Below the pieces are notes generated by a model. The model was not told the DNA's origin. It did not search any database and saw nothing but the letters and a program-made list of their open reading frames with translations. This document shows, in pieces, positions 36,634-45,913 of a stretch of DNA of 64,000 nucleotides (within the stretch, counting starts at the first letter, position 1; every line of letters begins with the position of its first letter). The translations under genes were made by a program, and so were the position numbers. The stretch lies in the NCBI RefSeq assembly GCF_016865485.1, contig NZ_AP024452.1, forward strand, positions 4,486,501 to 4,550,500, in the 5' to 3' direction. Origin of the DNA: Luteitalea sp. TBR-22 (GTDB lineage: Bacteria > Acidobacteriota > Vicinamibacteria > Vicinamibacterales > Vicinamibacteraceae).

Positions 36634-38019
36634 CTACCCTCTCCGTCCGCGAATGCGGGTCTTCTTCATGAACCCGTCGTAGTGGCGCATGATGAGCTGC
36701 GACTCGAGCTGCTGCACCGTGTCCATCGCCACGCCGACCACGATCAGCAGCGAGGTGCCCCCGAAGAAGAACGTGACGCCCAGGCCGTTGGTGAACCACC
36801 CCGGGAGCGCCGCGTCGAGCGTCTCGCCGATGAACGGAATCGGCGCCACCTTGAAGCCGCTGATCAGGAACTCCGGCAGCAGCGCGACCGCCGCCAGGTA
36901 CAGCGCGCCGACCAGCGTGATGCGCGTCAGGATCAGGTCGATGTACTCGGCCGTCCGCTTGCCCGGACGGATGCCGGGCACGAAGCCGCCGTACTTGCGC
37001 ATGTTCTCCGCCACGTCGTCGGGGTTGAAGACGATCGCGGTGTAGAAGTACGCAAAGAAGATGATCATCACCACCTGCAGCAGGTTGTAGAGCGGCATGC
37101 CCCACGCGAGCTGCTGCGCGACCCGCTGCACCCAGCTCTCCGGCGGGAACATCCCGGCGATCGTCGCCGGGAAGGCCAGCAGCGAGGAGGCGAAGATCAC
37201 CGGCATCACCCCGCCCGTGTTCACCTTCAGCGGGATGTGCGTGCTCGAGCCGCCGTACATGCGCCGGCCGACGACGCGCTTGGCGTAGTGCACCGTCACC
37301 CGCCGGTGCGCGCGCTCCACGTAGACGATCGCCGCCACCACCGACACCATCACCAGGAGCAACAGCGCAAGCCGCAGCAGGCCGATCTCGCCGGTCTTCA
37401 GCTGGTCGAGCGTCGTCATCACCGCGCGCGGCAGCCCGACGACGATGCCCGAGTAGATGATGAGCGACATGCCGTTGCCGACGCCGCGCTCGGTGATCTG
37501 CTCGCCCAGCCACATCACGAACACCGACCCGGTGGTGAGCGTGAGAACGGTCATCAGGCGGAAGCCCCAGCCCGGGTCGTAGACCAGCGGCAGGCCGCCG
37601 GCGACGTTGGTCTGGCGCTCGAGGAAGATCGCGATGCTGAGCGCCTGGATCACCGACAGCAGGATCGTCCCGTAGCGGGTGTACTGCGTGATCTTGCGGC
37701 GACCGAGTTCGCCCTCCTTGGAAATCCGCTCGAGGGTCGGCCACACCACCGTCAGCAGCTGCAGGATGATCGACGCACTGATGTACGGCATCACGCCGAG
37801 TGCGAAGATCGTCACGCGCGACAGGTTGCCGCCCGAGAACAGGTCGTAGAGGCCGAACATCGTGTTGCGCGCCTGCTCGGCCAGCAACGCCAGCGCCTCG
37901 GTGTTCACACCGGGCGTCGGGATGTGGTGGCCGATGCGGAACACGCCGAGCAACCCCAGCGTGAACAGCACCCGGAGCCGGAGCTCCGGGACGGCGAAGA
38001 TGTTCCTCAAGCTATCCAT
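36634..38019 (-). CDS. secY: protein translocase subunit SecY
   Basis: A 461-residue pore of the Sec translocon with ten hydrophobic helices. It begins MDSLRNIFAVPELRLRVLFT. The plug-region helix is FGLYDLFSGGNLSRVTIFAL, and the conserved loop with GGSSTHIPLKVNTGGVMPVI and the C-terminal loop GKRTAEYIDLILTRIT are present. It carries exported proteins made here, including pilins, the VKOR fusion and outer-membrane barrels. It follows rplO after a heptamer element. Confidence 0.97.
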   Translation of the reverse strand: MDSLRNIFAVPELRLRVLFTLGLLGVFRIGHHIPTPGVNTEALALLAEQARNTMFGLYDLFSGGNLSRVTIFALGVMPYISASIILQLLTVVWPTLERISKEGELGRRKITQYTRYGTILLSVIQALSIAIFLERQTNVAGGLPLVYDPGWGFRLMTVLTLTTGSVFVMWLGEQITERGVGNGMSLIIYSGIVVGLPRAVMTTLDQLKTGEIGLLRLALLLLVMVSVVAAIVYVERAHRRVTVHYAKRVVGRRMYGGSSTHIPLKVNTGGVMPVIFASSLLAFPATIAGMFPPESWVQRVAQQLAWGMPLYNLLQVVMIIFFAYFYTAIVFNPDDVAENMRKYGGFVPGIRPGKRTAEYIDLILTRITLVGALYLAAVALLPEFLISGFKVAPIPFIGETLDAALPGWFTNGLGVTFFFGGTSLLIVVGVAMDTVQQLESQLIMRHYDGFMKKTRIRGRRG

Positions 38020-38039
38020 CGGTCTTCTCGATGCTCGCC

Positions 38040-38147
38040 GGCCTTCGGCCTTGGGCCTCGGGCCTTCGTTGGTCGCGATGCGGTCCGGCCGCGAGGGCGG
38101 TCGAGTGGACCGCCCTGACGGGGCCGTCGTTCAGCGTTCGGCGTTAC
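38040..38147. repeat. GGCCTTC heptamer array plus GCGTTCG units, rplO-secY gap
   Basis: Four perfect 7-mers of form GGCCTTC, GGCCTTG or GGCCTCG run from 38040 to 38067. A second group (GCGTTCG, GCGTTAC) at 38134-38147 overlaps the rplO stop codon. The element fills the gap between two essential cotranscribed genes. Confidence 0.85.
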
Positions 38148-38584
38148 AGGGTTTCTGCCGAGCCGCCAGCCGCCTGGATCTTCTGGGCGGCGGCGCCGCT
38201 GAACTTGTGCGCCCTGACCGTCAGCTTCTTGGTGATCTCACCGCGGCCGAGCACCTTGATCTTCTGGGTGCCCTGCGCGAGGCCCTGTCCGTGGAGCACG
38301 TCGGGCGTGACCTCGGTCCCGGCCTCGAACAGCTTCTCGAGCTGATCGAGGTTGATCACCGCATAGTCGCTGCGGAAGATGTTGGTGAAACCACGCTTGG
38401 GCAGCCGCCGGTGGAGCGGCATCTGGCCGCCCTCGAACCCGCGCTTGCGCTTGAAGCCCGAGCGCGACTTCGCACCCTTGTGGCCGCGGCCGGCCGTCTT
38501 GCCATTGCCGGAGCCCTGGCCGCGCCCGACGCGCTTGGTGGCGTGGGTGGCGCCGTCTGCCGGCTTGAGATCGCTCAAATCCAT
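38144..38584 (-). CDS. rplO: 50S ribosomal protein L15
   Basis: A 146-residue protein; ATG 38584 gives [20 protein letters not shown], the usual start. The Gly/Lys/Arg-rich N-terminal arm ([18 protein letters not shown]) reaches into 23S rRNA and the C-terminal domain follows. The last codons and stop lie in a heptamer array. It sits between rpmD and secY, flanked on both sides by heptamer elements. Confidence 0.97.
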   Translation of the reverse strand: MDLSDLKPADGATHATKRVGRGQGSGNGKTAGRGHKGAKSRSGFKRKRGFEGGQMPLHRRLPKRGFTNIFRSDYAVINLDQLEKLFEAGTEVTPDVLHGQGLAQGTQKIKVLGRGEITKKLTVRAHKFSGAAAQKIQAAGGSAETL

Positions 38585-38598
38585 AGTGAGATCCTGTC

Positions 38599-38712
38599 GG
38601 CCGTGGGCCATGGGCCCTGGGCCTTCGTGATTCAACATCCAGTCTGCGGGCGACCGCTTCGCCGCGGCGGTCGTGCACAGGCTCGAAGGCCGACGGCCCA
38701 GGGCCCGCGGCC
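38599..38712. repeat. inverted heptamer element, four units per arm, rpmD-rplO gap
   Basis: The left arm (38599-38626) is exactly four 7-mers of form GGCCNTG ending in GGCCTTC. The right arm (38685-38712) is exactly four 7-mers which, read on the other strand, are GGCCGCG, GGCCCTG, GGCCGTC and GGCCTTC. The arms flank 58 nt. This is the cleanest example of the paired-array layout and lies inside the spc operon. Confidence 0.92.
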
Positions 38713-38749
38713 AGCTCCGTTCAGGGCGCGTTCGACGAACGCGCCTGGT

Positions 38750-38974
38750 CTACTCGACGGTCACCATGTGGCGGATCTTCTGGATCATGCCGCGCATCGC
38801 GGGGTGGTCCAGCACTTCCACCGTGTGACCGATCTTGCGCAGGCCCAGACCCTTGACGATCTCGCCCTGCTTCTTGTCGTAACCGATCGTGCTGCGCACG
38901 AGCGTCACCTTCAGGGTCTTGCCCTTGGGTGCCGCCGGCGCGGCCGGCTTCTGTCGACGGGTGGTTTCCGGCAT
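38750..38974 (-). CDS. rpmD: 50S ribosomal protein L30
   Basis: A 74-residue protein. ATG 38974 has GAGG 5 nt upstream; a GTG directly before it is less likely. The L30 core begins at [20 protein letters not shown], after an N-terminal extension of about 20 residues rich in Pro, Ala and Lys that E. coli L30 (59 residues) lacks. It lies 7 nt after rpsE. Confidence 0.95.
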   Translation of the reverse strand: MPETTRRQKPAAPAAPKGKTLKVTLVRSTIGYDKKQGEIVKGLGLRKIGHTVEVLDHPAMRGMIQKIRHMVTVE

Positions 38975-38981
38975 CACGTCC

Positions 38982-39497
38982 TCAGGCGTTGACCAGTTCT
39001 TCGGTCGTCTTGCCGCGCAGGCGGGCGATCGCGGCCGGGTCCTTCAGGCCCTTCAGGCCGGCGAAGGTGGCGCGCACGACGTTGTGCGGGTTGGCCGACC
39101 CGAGCGACTTGGTCAGCACGTTCTGGATGCCCGCGGCCTCGACCACCGCGCGCACCGCGCCACCGGCAATGATGCCGGTGCCGTCGGGGGCGGGCTTGAG
39201 CAGCACGCGGCCGGCGCCGAAGCGTCCGGTCACCTCGTGCGGCACCGTCGTGCCCTTCAGCGGCACGCGGATGAGCGACTTCTTGGCGGCCTCGATGCCC
39301 TTCTTGATGGCCGAGGGCACTTCCTTGGCCTTGCCCATGCCGAAGCCGACGTGGCCGGCGTTGTCGCCGACGATGACCAGGGCGCTGAAGGACAGGTTCT
39401 TGCCGCCCTTGACCACCTTGGTGACGCGGTTGATGGACACGACGGTGTCCTTCAGCTCGAGCTGGCTCGCGTCGATGCGATCGCGGAATTCGTACAT
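38982..39497 (-). CDS. rpsE: 30S ribosomal protein S5
   Basis: A 171-residue small-subunit protein needed for decoding accuracy. The double-stranded RNA-binding domain has [20 protein letters not shown] and the C-terminal domain has [19 protein letters not shown]. The spectinomycin loop has the wild-type look. It starts 8 nt after rplR. Confidence 0.97.
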   Translation of the reverse strand: MYEFRDRIDASQLELKDTVVSINRVTKVVKGGKNLSFSALVIVGDNAGHVGFGMGKAKEVPSAIKKGIEAAKKSLIRVPLKGTTVPHEVTGRFGAGRVLLKPAPDGTGIIAGGAVRAVVEAAGIQNVLTKSLGSANPHNVVRATFAGLKGLKDPAAIARLRGKTTEELVNA

Positions 39498-39505
39498 GTC
39501 AGTCC

Positions 39506-39880
39506 TCAGAACTCGAGGCCGGCTTCGCGCGCGGCTTCGGCGACGGCGCGCACGCGCCCGTGGTACAGGAACCCGCCGCGATCGAACACGACACGGGTGA
39601 TGCCCTTCTCCTTCAGCCGCTCGGCGAGGATCCGGCCCACCGCCGCTGCGCCCTTGACGTTGCCGGCACTGGCGCCGTCCGACAGCTGGTCCTTCACGGC
39701 CGCCTCGGTGGTGCTCGCCGACGCCACGGTCGTGCCGCTGGCATCGTCGATGGCCTGCACGTAGATGTGGGCCACGCTGCGGAACACGGCGAGGCGCGGA
39801 CGAGCGGCGTCACCGGCCAGCTTCTTGCGCAGACGCAGGCGGATGCGCTCGCGGCGGTCCTTCTTGGTTTCGATCTTCAC
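39506..39880 (-). CDS. rplR: 50S ribosomal protein L18
   Basis: A 124-residue 5S rRNA-binding protein. The basic N-terminus has [16 protein letters not shown], then [20 protein letters not shown] and the end with [20 protein letters not shown]. Slightly longer than the E. coli form (117). It follows rplF by 26 nt. Confidence 0.97.
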   Translation of the reverse strand: MKIETKKDRRERIRLRLRKKLAGDAARPRLAVFRSVAHIYVQAIDDASGTTVASASTTEAAVKDQLSDGASAGNVKGAAAVGRILAERLKEKGITRVVFDRGGFLYHGRVRAVAEAAREAGLEF

Positions 39881-39906
39881 GGCAGCTTCTCCGCTTCAGG
39901 CGCGCG

Positions 39907-40443
39907 TTACTTCGCGCCGGCCTTGCCGGCCTTCTTCTTGAGCACTTCGCCGGTGAACCGGACACCCTTCTGCTTGTAGGGGTCCGGCTTGCGCAGCGAC
40001 CGCATGTTGGCGGCCACCTGGCCGACCAGCTGCTTGTCGATGCCGGTCACCGTCACGTGGGTCTGCTTCTCGATGGCCACGTCGATGCCCGTCGGCAGCG
40101 GGAAGACCACCGGGTGCGAGTACCCGAGCGCGAAGTGCACGTCGCGCCCCTTCACCTCGGCGCGGTAGCCGACGCCGACGATGTCGAGCTCGCGCTTGAA
40201 GCCCTCGGACACGCCCTGCACGGCGTTGGCCACCAGCGTGCGCCCCAGGCCGTGGAACTTGCGCTGCTCGCGCGCCTCGCCGACGCTCGCGACGATCTGG
40301 CCGTCCTCGAGCGCCACGGTGACGCCCGGCGGCAGCGGCTGCGACAGCTGGCCCTTCGGCCCCTTCACCTCGACCAGGCCGTCCTTCAGCGTGACCTGCA
40401 CACCCTTGGGGACGGGGATCGGCTTCTTGCCAATTCGAGACAT
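39907..40443 (-). CDS. rplF: 50S ribosomal protein L6
   Basis: A 178-residue protein near the factor-binding site. It begins [20 protein letters not shown]. The L6 signature [16 protein letters not shown] is present near the C-terminus. Two homologous L6 domains (about 1-82 and 83-178). It is 12 nt after rpsH. Confidence 0.97.
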   Translation of the reverse strand: MSRIGKKPIPVPKGVQVTLKDGLVEVKGPKGQLSQPLPPGVTVALEDGQIVASVGEAREQRKFHGLGRTLVANAVQGVSEGFKRELDIVGVGYRAEVKGRDVHFALGYSHPVVFPLPTGIDVAIEKQTHVTVTGIDKQLVGQVAANMRSLRKPDPYKQKGVRFTGEVLKKKAGKAGAK

Positions 40444-40455
40444 GTTCCTCAGTCC

Positions 40456-40863
40456 TTACCAGACGTTGCAGAGCACTTCGCCGCCGACGCCCGCCTTGCT
40501 GGCCTCGCGACCCGTCATCACGCCCTGCGACGTGGTGAGGATCGAGGTGCCGAGCCCGCCGAGCACCGTGGGCACCGCCTCGCGGCCGAAGTAGACGCGG
40601 CGGCCGGGACGGCTGACGCGCTCGAGGCCGGAGATCACGCGCTCACCGCGCGGCCCGTACTTGAGGGCGATCCGCACCACCTTCTGGGGCGAGGCGGGGG
40701 TCGTCGGGTTGTCGATCAGCTTGAAGCCGCCGATGTACCCCTCGGCTTCCAGGATCCGGGCGATTTCGAGCTTCAGCTTCGACGCGGGCACGTCGACGCG
40801 CGTGTGGCGCGCCTGCACGGCATTGCGAATCCGCGTGAGCATGTCGGCAATCGGGTCAGTCAT
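40456..40863 (-). CDS. rpsH: 30S ribosomal protein S8
   Basis: A 135-residue central-domain 16S-binding protein and, in E. coli, the repressor of the spc operon. It begins [20 protein letters not shown] and ends with [14 protein letters not shown] plus a short tail. It follows rpsN after a 121-nt gap, longer than its neighbours, which could carry a regulatory site but shows only GC-rich unassigned sequence. Confidence 0.97.
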   Translation of the reverse strand: MTDPIADMLTRIRNAVQARHTRVDVPASKLKLEIARILEAEGYIGGFKLIDNPTTPASPQKVVRIALKYGPRGERVISGLERVSRPGRRVYFGREAVPTVLGGLGTSILTTSQGVMTGREASKAGVGGEVLCNVW

Positions 40864-40984
40864 ACCTGTTCCTTCGTGGGCCGGGCGCGGCGCGGGTCAT
40901 GCGACCCCGCGGCCTGCGCACCACGGCAGCGCGGTTCCCGGCGGCTCCTGCCGTCGCGGGCCTGCGCTCCCGGCCCTGTGTGGC

Positions 40985-41170
40985 TTACCAGCTGCTCTTG
41001 GTCACACCCGCGACCTCGCCACGCAGGGCGAGCTCACGGAAACAGAGACGGCACAGGGCGAACTTCCGGAGGTACGCCCGGGGACGGCCGCACCGCTTGC
41101 AGCGGTTGCGCGCGCGCACCTGGAACTTGTGCGCCTTCTCTTCCTTGGCAATCTTCGCAGTCGTCGCCAT
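40985..41170 (-). CDS. rpsN: 30S ribosomal protein S14, type Z
   Basis: A 61-residue zinc-binding S14. CKRCGR and CRLC supply the four Cys ligands. This short type Z form contrasts with the roughly 100-residue zinc-free form of E. coli. It begins [20 protein letters not shown] and ends GVTKSSW. It starts 3 nt after rplE. Confidence 0.97.
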   Translation of the reverse strand: MATTAKIAKEEKAHKFQVRARNRCKRCGRPRAYLRKFALCRLCFRELALRGEVAGVTKSSW

Positions 41171-41173
41171 GTA

Positions 41174-41716
41174 TCAGCTCTGCCTGAACGGGAAACCGAG
41201 GAGCTGCAGGAGGCGGCGCGACTCCTCGTCGGTCTTGGCCGTGGTCACCACGGTGATGTTCATGCCGCGCGGCTTGTCCACGCGCATGTAGTCGATTTCC
41301 GGGAAGAGCAGCTGGTCCTTCAGCCCGAGCGTGTAGTTGCCACGCCCGTCGAAGCCCTTCGTCGGGATGCCCCGGAAGTCGCGCACCCGCGGCAGCGACA
41401 TCGCGATCAGGCGGTCGAGGAAGTCGTACATCCGGTCGCCGCGCAGCGTCACCATCGTGCCGATCGGCATGCCCTGGCGGACGCGGAACTGGGCGATCGA
41501 CTTCTTGGCGCGCGTGATCACCGGCTTCTGGCCGGCGATCCGCTGCAGCTCGTCGGCCGCGACGTCGACGATCTTCGCGTTCGAGGTGGCCTCGCCGAGC
41601 CCGAGGTTGATCACGACCTTCGTGATCTTCGGGATCGCCATCACGTTGGCGTACCCGAACTCCTTCTGCAGCGCGGACGCCACTTCACTGCTGTAGCGCT
41701 CCTTCAGCCGGCTCAT
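41174..41716 (-). CDS. rplE: 50S ribosomal protein L5
   Basis: A 180-residue 5S rRNA-binding protein on the central protuberance. It contains [20 protein letters not shown] and the C-terminal [20 protein letters not shown]. It starts at ATG 41716, overlapping the rplX stop by 4 nt, so the pair is coupled. Confidence 0.97.
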   Translation of the reverse strand: MSRLKERYSSEVASALQKEFGYANVMAIPKITKVVINLGLGEATSNAKIVDVAADELQRIAGQKPVITRAKKSIAQFRVRQGMPIGTMVTLRGDRMYDFLDRLIAMSLPRVRDFRGIPTKGFDGRGNYTLGLKDQLLFPEIDYMRVDKPRGMNITVVTTAKTDEESRRLLQLLGFPFRQS

Positions 41717-42045
41717 TTGTCGATCACTCCGCCGTCCTTGCGTCGGCTGACACGGACCTTGCGGCCATCGCTCTCGAGGCGCATGCCCACGCGGGTGCGC
41801 TTGCCCGAGGCCGGGTCCACCAGCATCACGTTGGAGGCGTGGATGGCCGCCTCCTGCTCCACGATGCCGCCCTGCACCTGCTTCTGGGGGTTCGGCTTCG
41901 TGTGCCGCTTGACGAGGTTCACACCCTCGACCACCACCCGGTTGCGCTCGGCATCCACCAGGGTCACCCGTCCACGCTTGCCGCGATCCTTGCCGGCAAT
42001 GACGATGACCTCGTCGTTCTTGCGAATCCGCTTCAAGCCAGCCAT
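41713..42045 (-). CDS. rplX: 50S ribosomal protein L24
   Basis: A 110-residue early assembly protein. The KOW motif is in [20 protein letters not shown], followed by [12 protein letters not shown]. It lies 3 nt after rplN. Confidence 0.97.
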   Translation of the reverse strand: MAGLKRIRKNDEVIVIAGKDRGKRGRVTLVDAERNRVVVEGVNLVKRHTKPNPQKQVQGGIVEQEAAIHASNVMLVDPASGKRTRVGMRLESDGRKVRVSRRKDGGVIDK

Positions 42046-42048
42046 TGC

Positions 42049-42417
42049 CTACAGCACCTCGGGCGCGAGCGAGATGATCTTCATGAACTTCCGCTCGCGG
42101 AGCTCACGCGCCACCGGCCCGAACACGCGGGTCCCGATCGGCTCGCCGTCGTCCTTGACCAGGACCGCGGCGTTGCGGTCGAAGCGGATGTAGCTGCCGT
42201 CCTTGCGGCGCTGTTCCTTGCGCGTCCGCACGATGACCGCCTTCACCACCTGGCCCTTCTTCACGTTGCCGTCCGGCGCCGCTTCCTTCACCGACGCCGT
42301 CACGATGTCCCCGAGCCGCGCATAGCGCCCCGTCGACCCGCCGATCGGGTTGATCACGGAGATCTTCCGCGCGCCGGAGTTGTCGGCCACGTCCAGGATC
42401 GATCGCATCTGAATCAT
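42049..42417 (-). CDS. rplN: 50S ribosomal protein L14
   Basis: A 122-residue intersubunit protein. It begins [20 protein letters not shown] and carries the L14 signature region [20 protein letters not shown] and ends in APEVL. It starts 9 nt after rpsQ. Confidence 0.97.
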   Translation of the reverse strand: MIQMRSILDVADNSGARKISVINPIGGSTGRYARLGDIVTASVKEAAPDGNVKKGQVVKAVIVRTRKEQRRKDGSYIRFDRNAAVLVKDDGEPIGTRVFGPVARELRERKFMKIISLAPEVL

Positions 42418-42426
42418 GGCGTTCTC

Positions 42427-42681
42427 CTAGATGACCTTCGCCTGCTCGACGATGCGCGTGACCACGAACCGCTTGCGGCGGCTCAGCGGACGGCTCTCGA
42501 CGATCGCGACCGTGTCGCCGACCTTCGCGGTGTTGGCCTCGTCGTGCGCCATGAACCGCGACGTCTTGCGCTGGCCCTTGCCGTACACGTCGTGGCGCAC
42601 CTGACGCGTCACGGCGACGACGACTCCCTTGTCCATCTTGTCGCTCACGACGCGACCGACGATTTCTGCCTTGGCTGCCAT
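42427..42681 (-). CDS. rpsQ: 30S ribosomal protein S17
   Basis: An 84-residue OB-fold protein. It has GRVVSDKMDKGVVVAVTRQV and the signature GDTVAIVESRPLSRRKRFVV. Same length as E. coli S17. It is 24 nt after rpmC. Confidence 0.97.
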   Translation of the reverse strand: MAAKAEIVGRVVSDKMDKGVVVAVTRQVRHDVYGKGQRKTSRFMAHDEANTAKVGDTVAIVESRPLSRRKRFVVTRIVEQAKVI

Positions 42682-42705
42682 AGCTCGCTTCCTGATCCCG
42701 ACGGC

Positions 42706-42900
42706 CTAGCGGCCGGCCTTCTGCCGCAGCACCGTCTTCACCCGCGCCAGGTCCCGGCGCAGCGCCCGGATCTGGAGCGGACGATCGAGCTGCCCCATCG
42801 CCTTGCGGATCCGCAGGGTGAACAGTTCCTTGTCCAGCTCCGAGGCGCGCTGCTGCAGCTGCTCGACGCCGAGGTCCTTGAACTCCGCCACCTTCGCCAT
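42706..42900 (-). CDS. rpmC: 50S ribosomal protein L29
   Basis: A 64-residue helical protein beside the exit tunnel. ATG 42900 overlaps the rplP stop by one base (TGATG). It contains LQQRASELDKELFTLRIRKA and RRDLARVKTVL. Longer in-frame extensions are in the rplP coding region and are not used. Confidence 0.96.
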   Translation of the reverse strand: MAKVAEFKDLGVEQLQQRASELDKELFTLRIRKAMGQLDRPLQIRALRRDLARVKTVLRQKAGR

Positions 42901-43322
42901 CACGCCTGCTCCTGCGCGAACCGCGTCGCGAACTTGGTGTGGATCGGCAGCTTGGCCGCCGCCAGCTCCATCGCGCGCTTGGCCGTCGCCTCGTCCACCC
43001 CTTCCATCTCGAACAGGATGCGACCCGGCTTGATCACGCACACCCAGGCTTCCGGCGCGCCCTTGCCCTTACCCATGCGGGTTTCCTGCGGCTTCTTGGT
43101 GATCGGCTTGTCCGGGAACACCCGGATCCAGATCTTCCCGCCGCGCTTGATGAAGCGGGTCATCGCGATACGCGCCGCCTCGATCTGTCGCGCGGTCAGC
43201 CAGCACGGCTCGAGCGCCTTCAGCCCGTAGTCACCGAAGCTGACGTCGGACCCGCGCCAGGCCTTGCCTGTCATGCGCCCGCGCTGCTGCTTGCGGTACT
43301 TGACCTTCTTGGGCATCAACAT
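42900..43322 (-). CDS. rplP: 50S ribosomal protein L16
   Basis: A 140-residue protein at the A site. It begins [20 protein letters not shown]; a second ATG two codons later is possible. It contains [20 protein letters not shown] and [20 protein letters not shown], the loop near the peptidyl transferase centre. It lies 12 nt after rpsC. Confidence 0.97.
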   Translation of the reverse strand: MLMPKKVKYRKQQRGRMTGKAWRGSDVSFGDYGLKALEPCWLTARQIEAARIAMTRFIKRGGKIWIRVFPDKPITKKPQETRMGKGKGAPEAWVCVIKPGRILFEMEGVDEATAKRAMELAAAKLPIHTKFATRFAQEQA

Positions 43323-43334
43323 GGCGATTCGTTC

Positions 43335-44024
43335 CTATCCCCGACCACCCGCGGCACGCCGCGGCGACCGGTACTGTTCCTCCTCGCGGCCGAACTTCGG
43401 CACGAGGCGCTCCCCCTGGAACAGCCACACCTTCACGCCGATCGCGCCGTACGTCGTGCGCGCCTCGGCAAAGCCGTAGTCGATGTCGGCACGCAGCGTC
43501 TGCAGCGGCAGCTGGCCGTGCAGGTACCACTCCGACCGTGCGATCTCGGCGCCGTTGAGCCGGCCCGACACGCGCACCTTGATGCCGCGCGCTCCGAACC
43601 GCAGGGCCGACTCCACCGCCTTGCGCATCGCGCGACGGAAGGCGATGCGCTTCTCGAGCTGCATGGCCACCGATTCGGCGATCAGCTGCGCGTCGAGCTC
43701 CGGCTTCTGGATCTCCTGGATGTTGATGAACACCTCGCGGTTGGTGCGCTTCTGCACCTGCGCCTTGAGCTTGTCCACCTCCGCACCCTTGCGACCGATG
43801 ATGATGCCCGGCCGGCTGGTGTGGATGTCGATCTTCAGCTTGTTGGCCGCCCGCTCGATCTCCACCTTGGACACACCCGCGTGCGCGAACCGCTTCTTCA
43901 GGTCGTCGCGCAGACGGAGATCCTCGTGGAGCAGCTTCGCGTAGTCCTTGTCGGCAAACCAGCGCGAGCGCCAGGTCTTGTTGAACCCGAGCCGGAACCC
44001 GTAGGGATGAACCTTCTGGCCCAT
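43335..44024 (-). CDS. rpsC: 30S ribosomal protein S3
   Basis: A 229-residue protein of the mRNA entry channel. It begins [20 protein letters not shown]. The KH domain has [20 protein letters not shown] and the C-terminal domain has [20 protein letters not shown]. It starts 12 nt after rplV. Confidence 0.97.
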   Translation of the reverse strand: MGQKVHPYGFRLGFNKTWRSRWFADKDYAKLLHEDLRLRDDLKKRFAHAGVSKVEIERAANKLKIDIHTSRPGIIIGRKGAEVDKLKAQVQKRTNREVFINIQEIQKPELDAQLIAESVAMQLEKRIAFRRAMRKAVESALRFGARGIKVRVSGRLNGAEIARSEWYLHGQLPLQTLRADIDYGFAEARTTYGAIGVKVWLFQGERLVPKFGREEEQYRSPRRAAGGRG

Positions 44025-44036
44025 GCGTCTCTCGTC

Positions 44037-44453
44037 CTATTCCTGAGTACTGGCGCCCGCGGTCTTGCGCGCGCGCGGCTTGGTGGGGGCCTGCGGGGCC
44101 CGGCGGCGCACCGGCCGCTCCGCCACCTGCACCGTGAGGTGCGCCGTGCGCTTCACGACGCGGAAGGCGCGGCCCATCGGGGCCGGGCGCACGCGCTTGA
44201 ACGAGGTGCCCTGGTCGGCGTAGGCCGCCGACACGTAGAGCCGCTCGACGTCGCCGCCGAACCCCTCGGCCTGCTGCGCGTTGGCGATGGCCGACTTGAG
44301 CAGGGTGTGGATGGTCTTGGCCACGCCCTTGGTGGAGAACTTGAGCGTCGCCAGCGCGCCGGTCACGTCCTTGCCACGGATCAGGTCCAGCACCAGCCCG
44401 GCCTTCTGGGCCGAGGTGCGGACGCTCTTGGAGGTCGCTGTCGCTTGCACCAT
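44037..44453 (-). CDS. rplV: 50S ribosomal protein L22
   Basis: A 138-residue protein whose long loop lines the exit tunnel. The core is seen in SAQKAGLVLDLIRGKDVTGA and KRVRPAPMGRAFRVVKRTAH. A C-terminal extension of about 25 residues rich in Pro, Arg and Ala makes it longer than the 110-residue E. coli protein. It is 10 nt after rpsS. Confidence 0.97.
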   Translation of the reverse strand: MVQATATSKSVRTSAQKAGLVLDLIRGKDVTGALATLKFSTKGVAKTIHTLLKSAIANAQQAEGFGGDVERLYVSAAYADQGTSFKRVRPAPMGRAFRVVKRTAHLTVQVAERPVRRRAPQAPTKPRARKTAGASTQE

Positions 44454-44463
44454 GGTGGTCTCC

Positions 44464-44742
44464 CTACTTCCCGGCCTTCTCGGCCTTGAGGGGATGCCCC
44501 TTGAACGAGCGCGTCGCCGCGAACTCGCCCAGCTTGTGGCCGACCATGTTCTCGGTGACGTACACCGGCACGAACTTCTTGCCGTTGTGCACCGCGAGGG
44601 TGTGCCCGATCATCTCGGGAATCACCGTCGAGCGCCGCGACCAGGTCTTGACGACCTTCTTCTCGTTGGCAGCGTTCATCGCCTCGATCTTCTCGAGGAG
44701 CGGCGTGTCGATGAACGGGCCCTTCTTCAGCGATCTGCTCAT
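44464..44742 (-). CDS. rpsS: 30S ribosomal protein S19
   Basis: A 92-residue protein at the top of the small-subunit head. It begins [20 protein letters not shown] and contains the signature [20 protein letters not shown]. Same length as E. coli S19. It starts 9 nt after rplB. Confidence 0.98.
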   Translation of the reverse strand: MSRSLKKGPFIDTPLLEKIEAMNAANEKKVVKTWSRRSTVIPEMIGHTLAVHNGKKFVPVYVTENMVGHKLGEFAATRSFKGHPLKAEKAGK

Positions 44743-44751
44743 GGTTCCGGC

Positions 44752-45576
44752 CTACTTCTGCCTGCGCGTGACGATGAACGCGTCGGTCGCCTTGCGGTTG
44801 CGCGTCTTGTAGCCCTTGGTCGGCACGCCCCACGGCGTCACCGGGTGACGGCCGCCCGAGGTCTTGCCCTCGCCGCCGCCGAGCGGGTGGTCCACCGGGT
44901 TCATGGCCACGCCGCGCACGTGCGGGCGCTTGCCCAGCCACCGGCTCCGGCCCGCCTTGCCGATCGACACGTTCTCGTGATCGACGTTGCCCACCTGGCC
45001 CACCGTCGCGTAGCACTCCATGTTGACGAGGCGCACTTCGCTCGACGGCATCCGGAGCGTCGCGTACTCGCCTTCCTTGGCCACCACCTGCACCGCGGCC
45101 CCGGCGCTGCGCGCCATCTGGCCGCCCTTGCCGGGGCGGAGCTCCACGTTGTGCACCACCGTGCCCAGCGGGATGTTCTTCAGCGGCAGCGCGTTGCCCG
45201 GCAGGATGTCGGCCGTGGCGCCCGCCACGATCGAATCGCCCACCTTCAACCCGACCGGATGCAGGATGTAGCGCTTCTCGCCGTCGGCGTAGGTCACCAG
45301 CGCGATGCGCGCCGACCGGTTCGGGTCGTACTCGATGGTCGACACCTTCGCCGGGATGTCCCGCTTGTCGCGGCGGAAGTCGATGATGCGATAGGTGCGC
45401 TTGTGCCCACCGCCACGCCACCACGACGTGAGCTCACCCTGGTTGTTGCGCCCGCCCGACTTCTTCAGCGGCTCGGTGAGCGGCTTGTACGGCTCGGTGG
45501 ACGTGATCTCGTCGAAGGTCTGCACCGTCTGGAAACGGCGCCCCGCCGACGTCGGCTTGTACGTGCGAACTGGCAT
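44752..45576 (-). CDS. rplB: 50S ribosomal protein L2
   Basis: A 274-residue protein needed for subunit joining and peptidyl transfer. It begins [17 protein letters not shown]. The conserved [20 protein letters not shown], with the catalysis-linked His, and the end [18 protein letters not shown] are present. It lies 15 nt after rplW. Confidence 0.98.
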   Translation of the reverse strand: MPVRTYKPTSAGRRFQTVQTFDEITSTEPYKPLTEPLKKSGGRNNQGELTSWWRGGGHKRTYRIIDFRRDKRDIPAKVSTIEYDPNRSARIALVTYADGEKRYILHPVGLKVGDSIVAGATADILPGNALPLKNIPLGTVVHNVELRPGKGGQMARSAGAAVQVVAKEGEYATLRMPSSEVRLVNMECYATVGQVGNVDHENVSIGKAGRSRWLGKRPHVRGVAMNPVDHPLGGGEGKTSGGRHPVTPWGVPTKGYKTRNRKATDAFIVTRRQK

Positions 45577-45591
45577 GGGAGTCGTCCTCGC

Positions 45592-45882
45592 TTACGCGAT
45601 CTCCAGGATCTCGGGCACCTTCTGGTCGGCCTGCAGGCGAACGTAGGCCTTCTTCCAGTCGCTGCGGCGACCCACGAACCGGCCCTGCCGCTTCAGCTTG
45701 CCCCGCACCGCCGCGGTGCGCACGTCGGCCACCTTGGCGCCGAACAGCTGCTCGACGGCGTTCTTGATCTCCACCTTGGTGGCGTCCACGTGCACCTCGA
45801 AGGCGAGCACGTTGCCCAGCTCGCGCTGGAGCGTGCTCTTCTCGGTCACGAGCGGCCGGCGGATGACGTCGGTGAGTTTCAT
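45592..45882 (-). CDS. rplW: 50S ribosomal protein L23
   Basis: A 96-residue tunnel-exit protein, the docking site for trigger factor and SRP. It begins MKLTDVIRRPLVTEKST and contains FEVHVDATKVEIKNAVEQLF. The final residues are slightly shorter than in E. coli. It is 31 nt after rplD. Confidence 0.96.
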   Translation of the reverse strand: MKLTDVIRRPLVTEKSTLQRELGNVLAFEVHVDATKVEIKNAVEQLFGAKVADVRTAAVRGKLKRQGRFVGRRSDWKKAYVRLQADQKVPEILEIA

Positions 45883-45913
45883 GGTTCCTCGTCGATGACC
45901 CGGGGCTCGCGCC

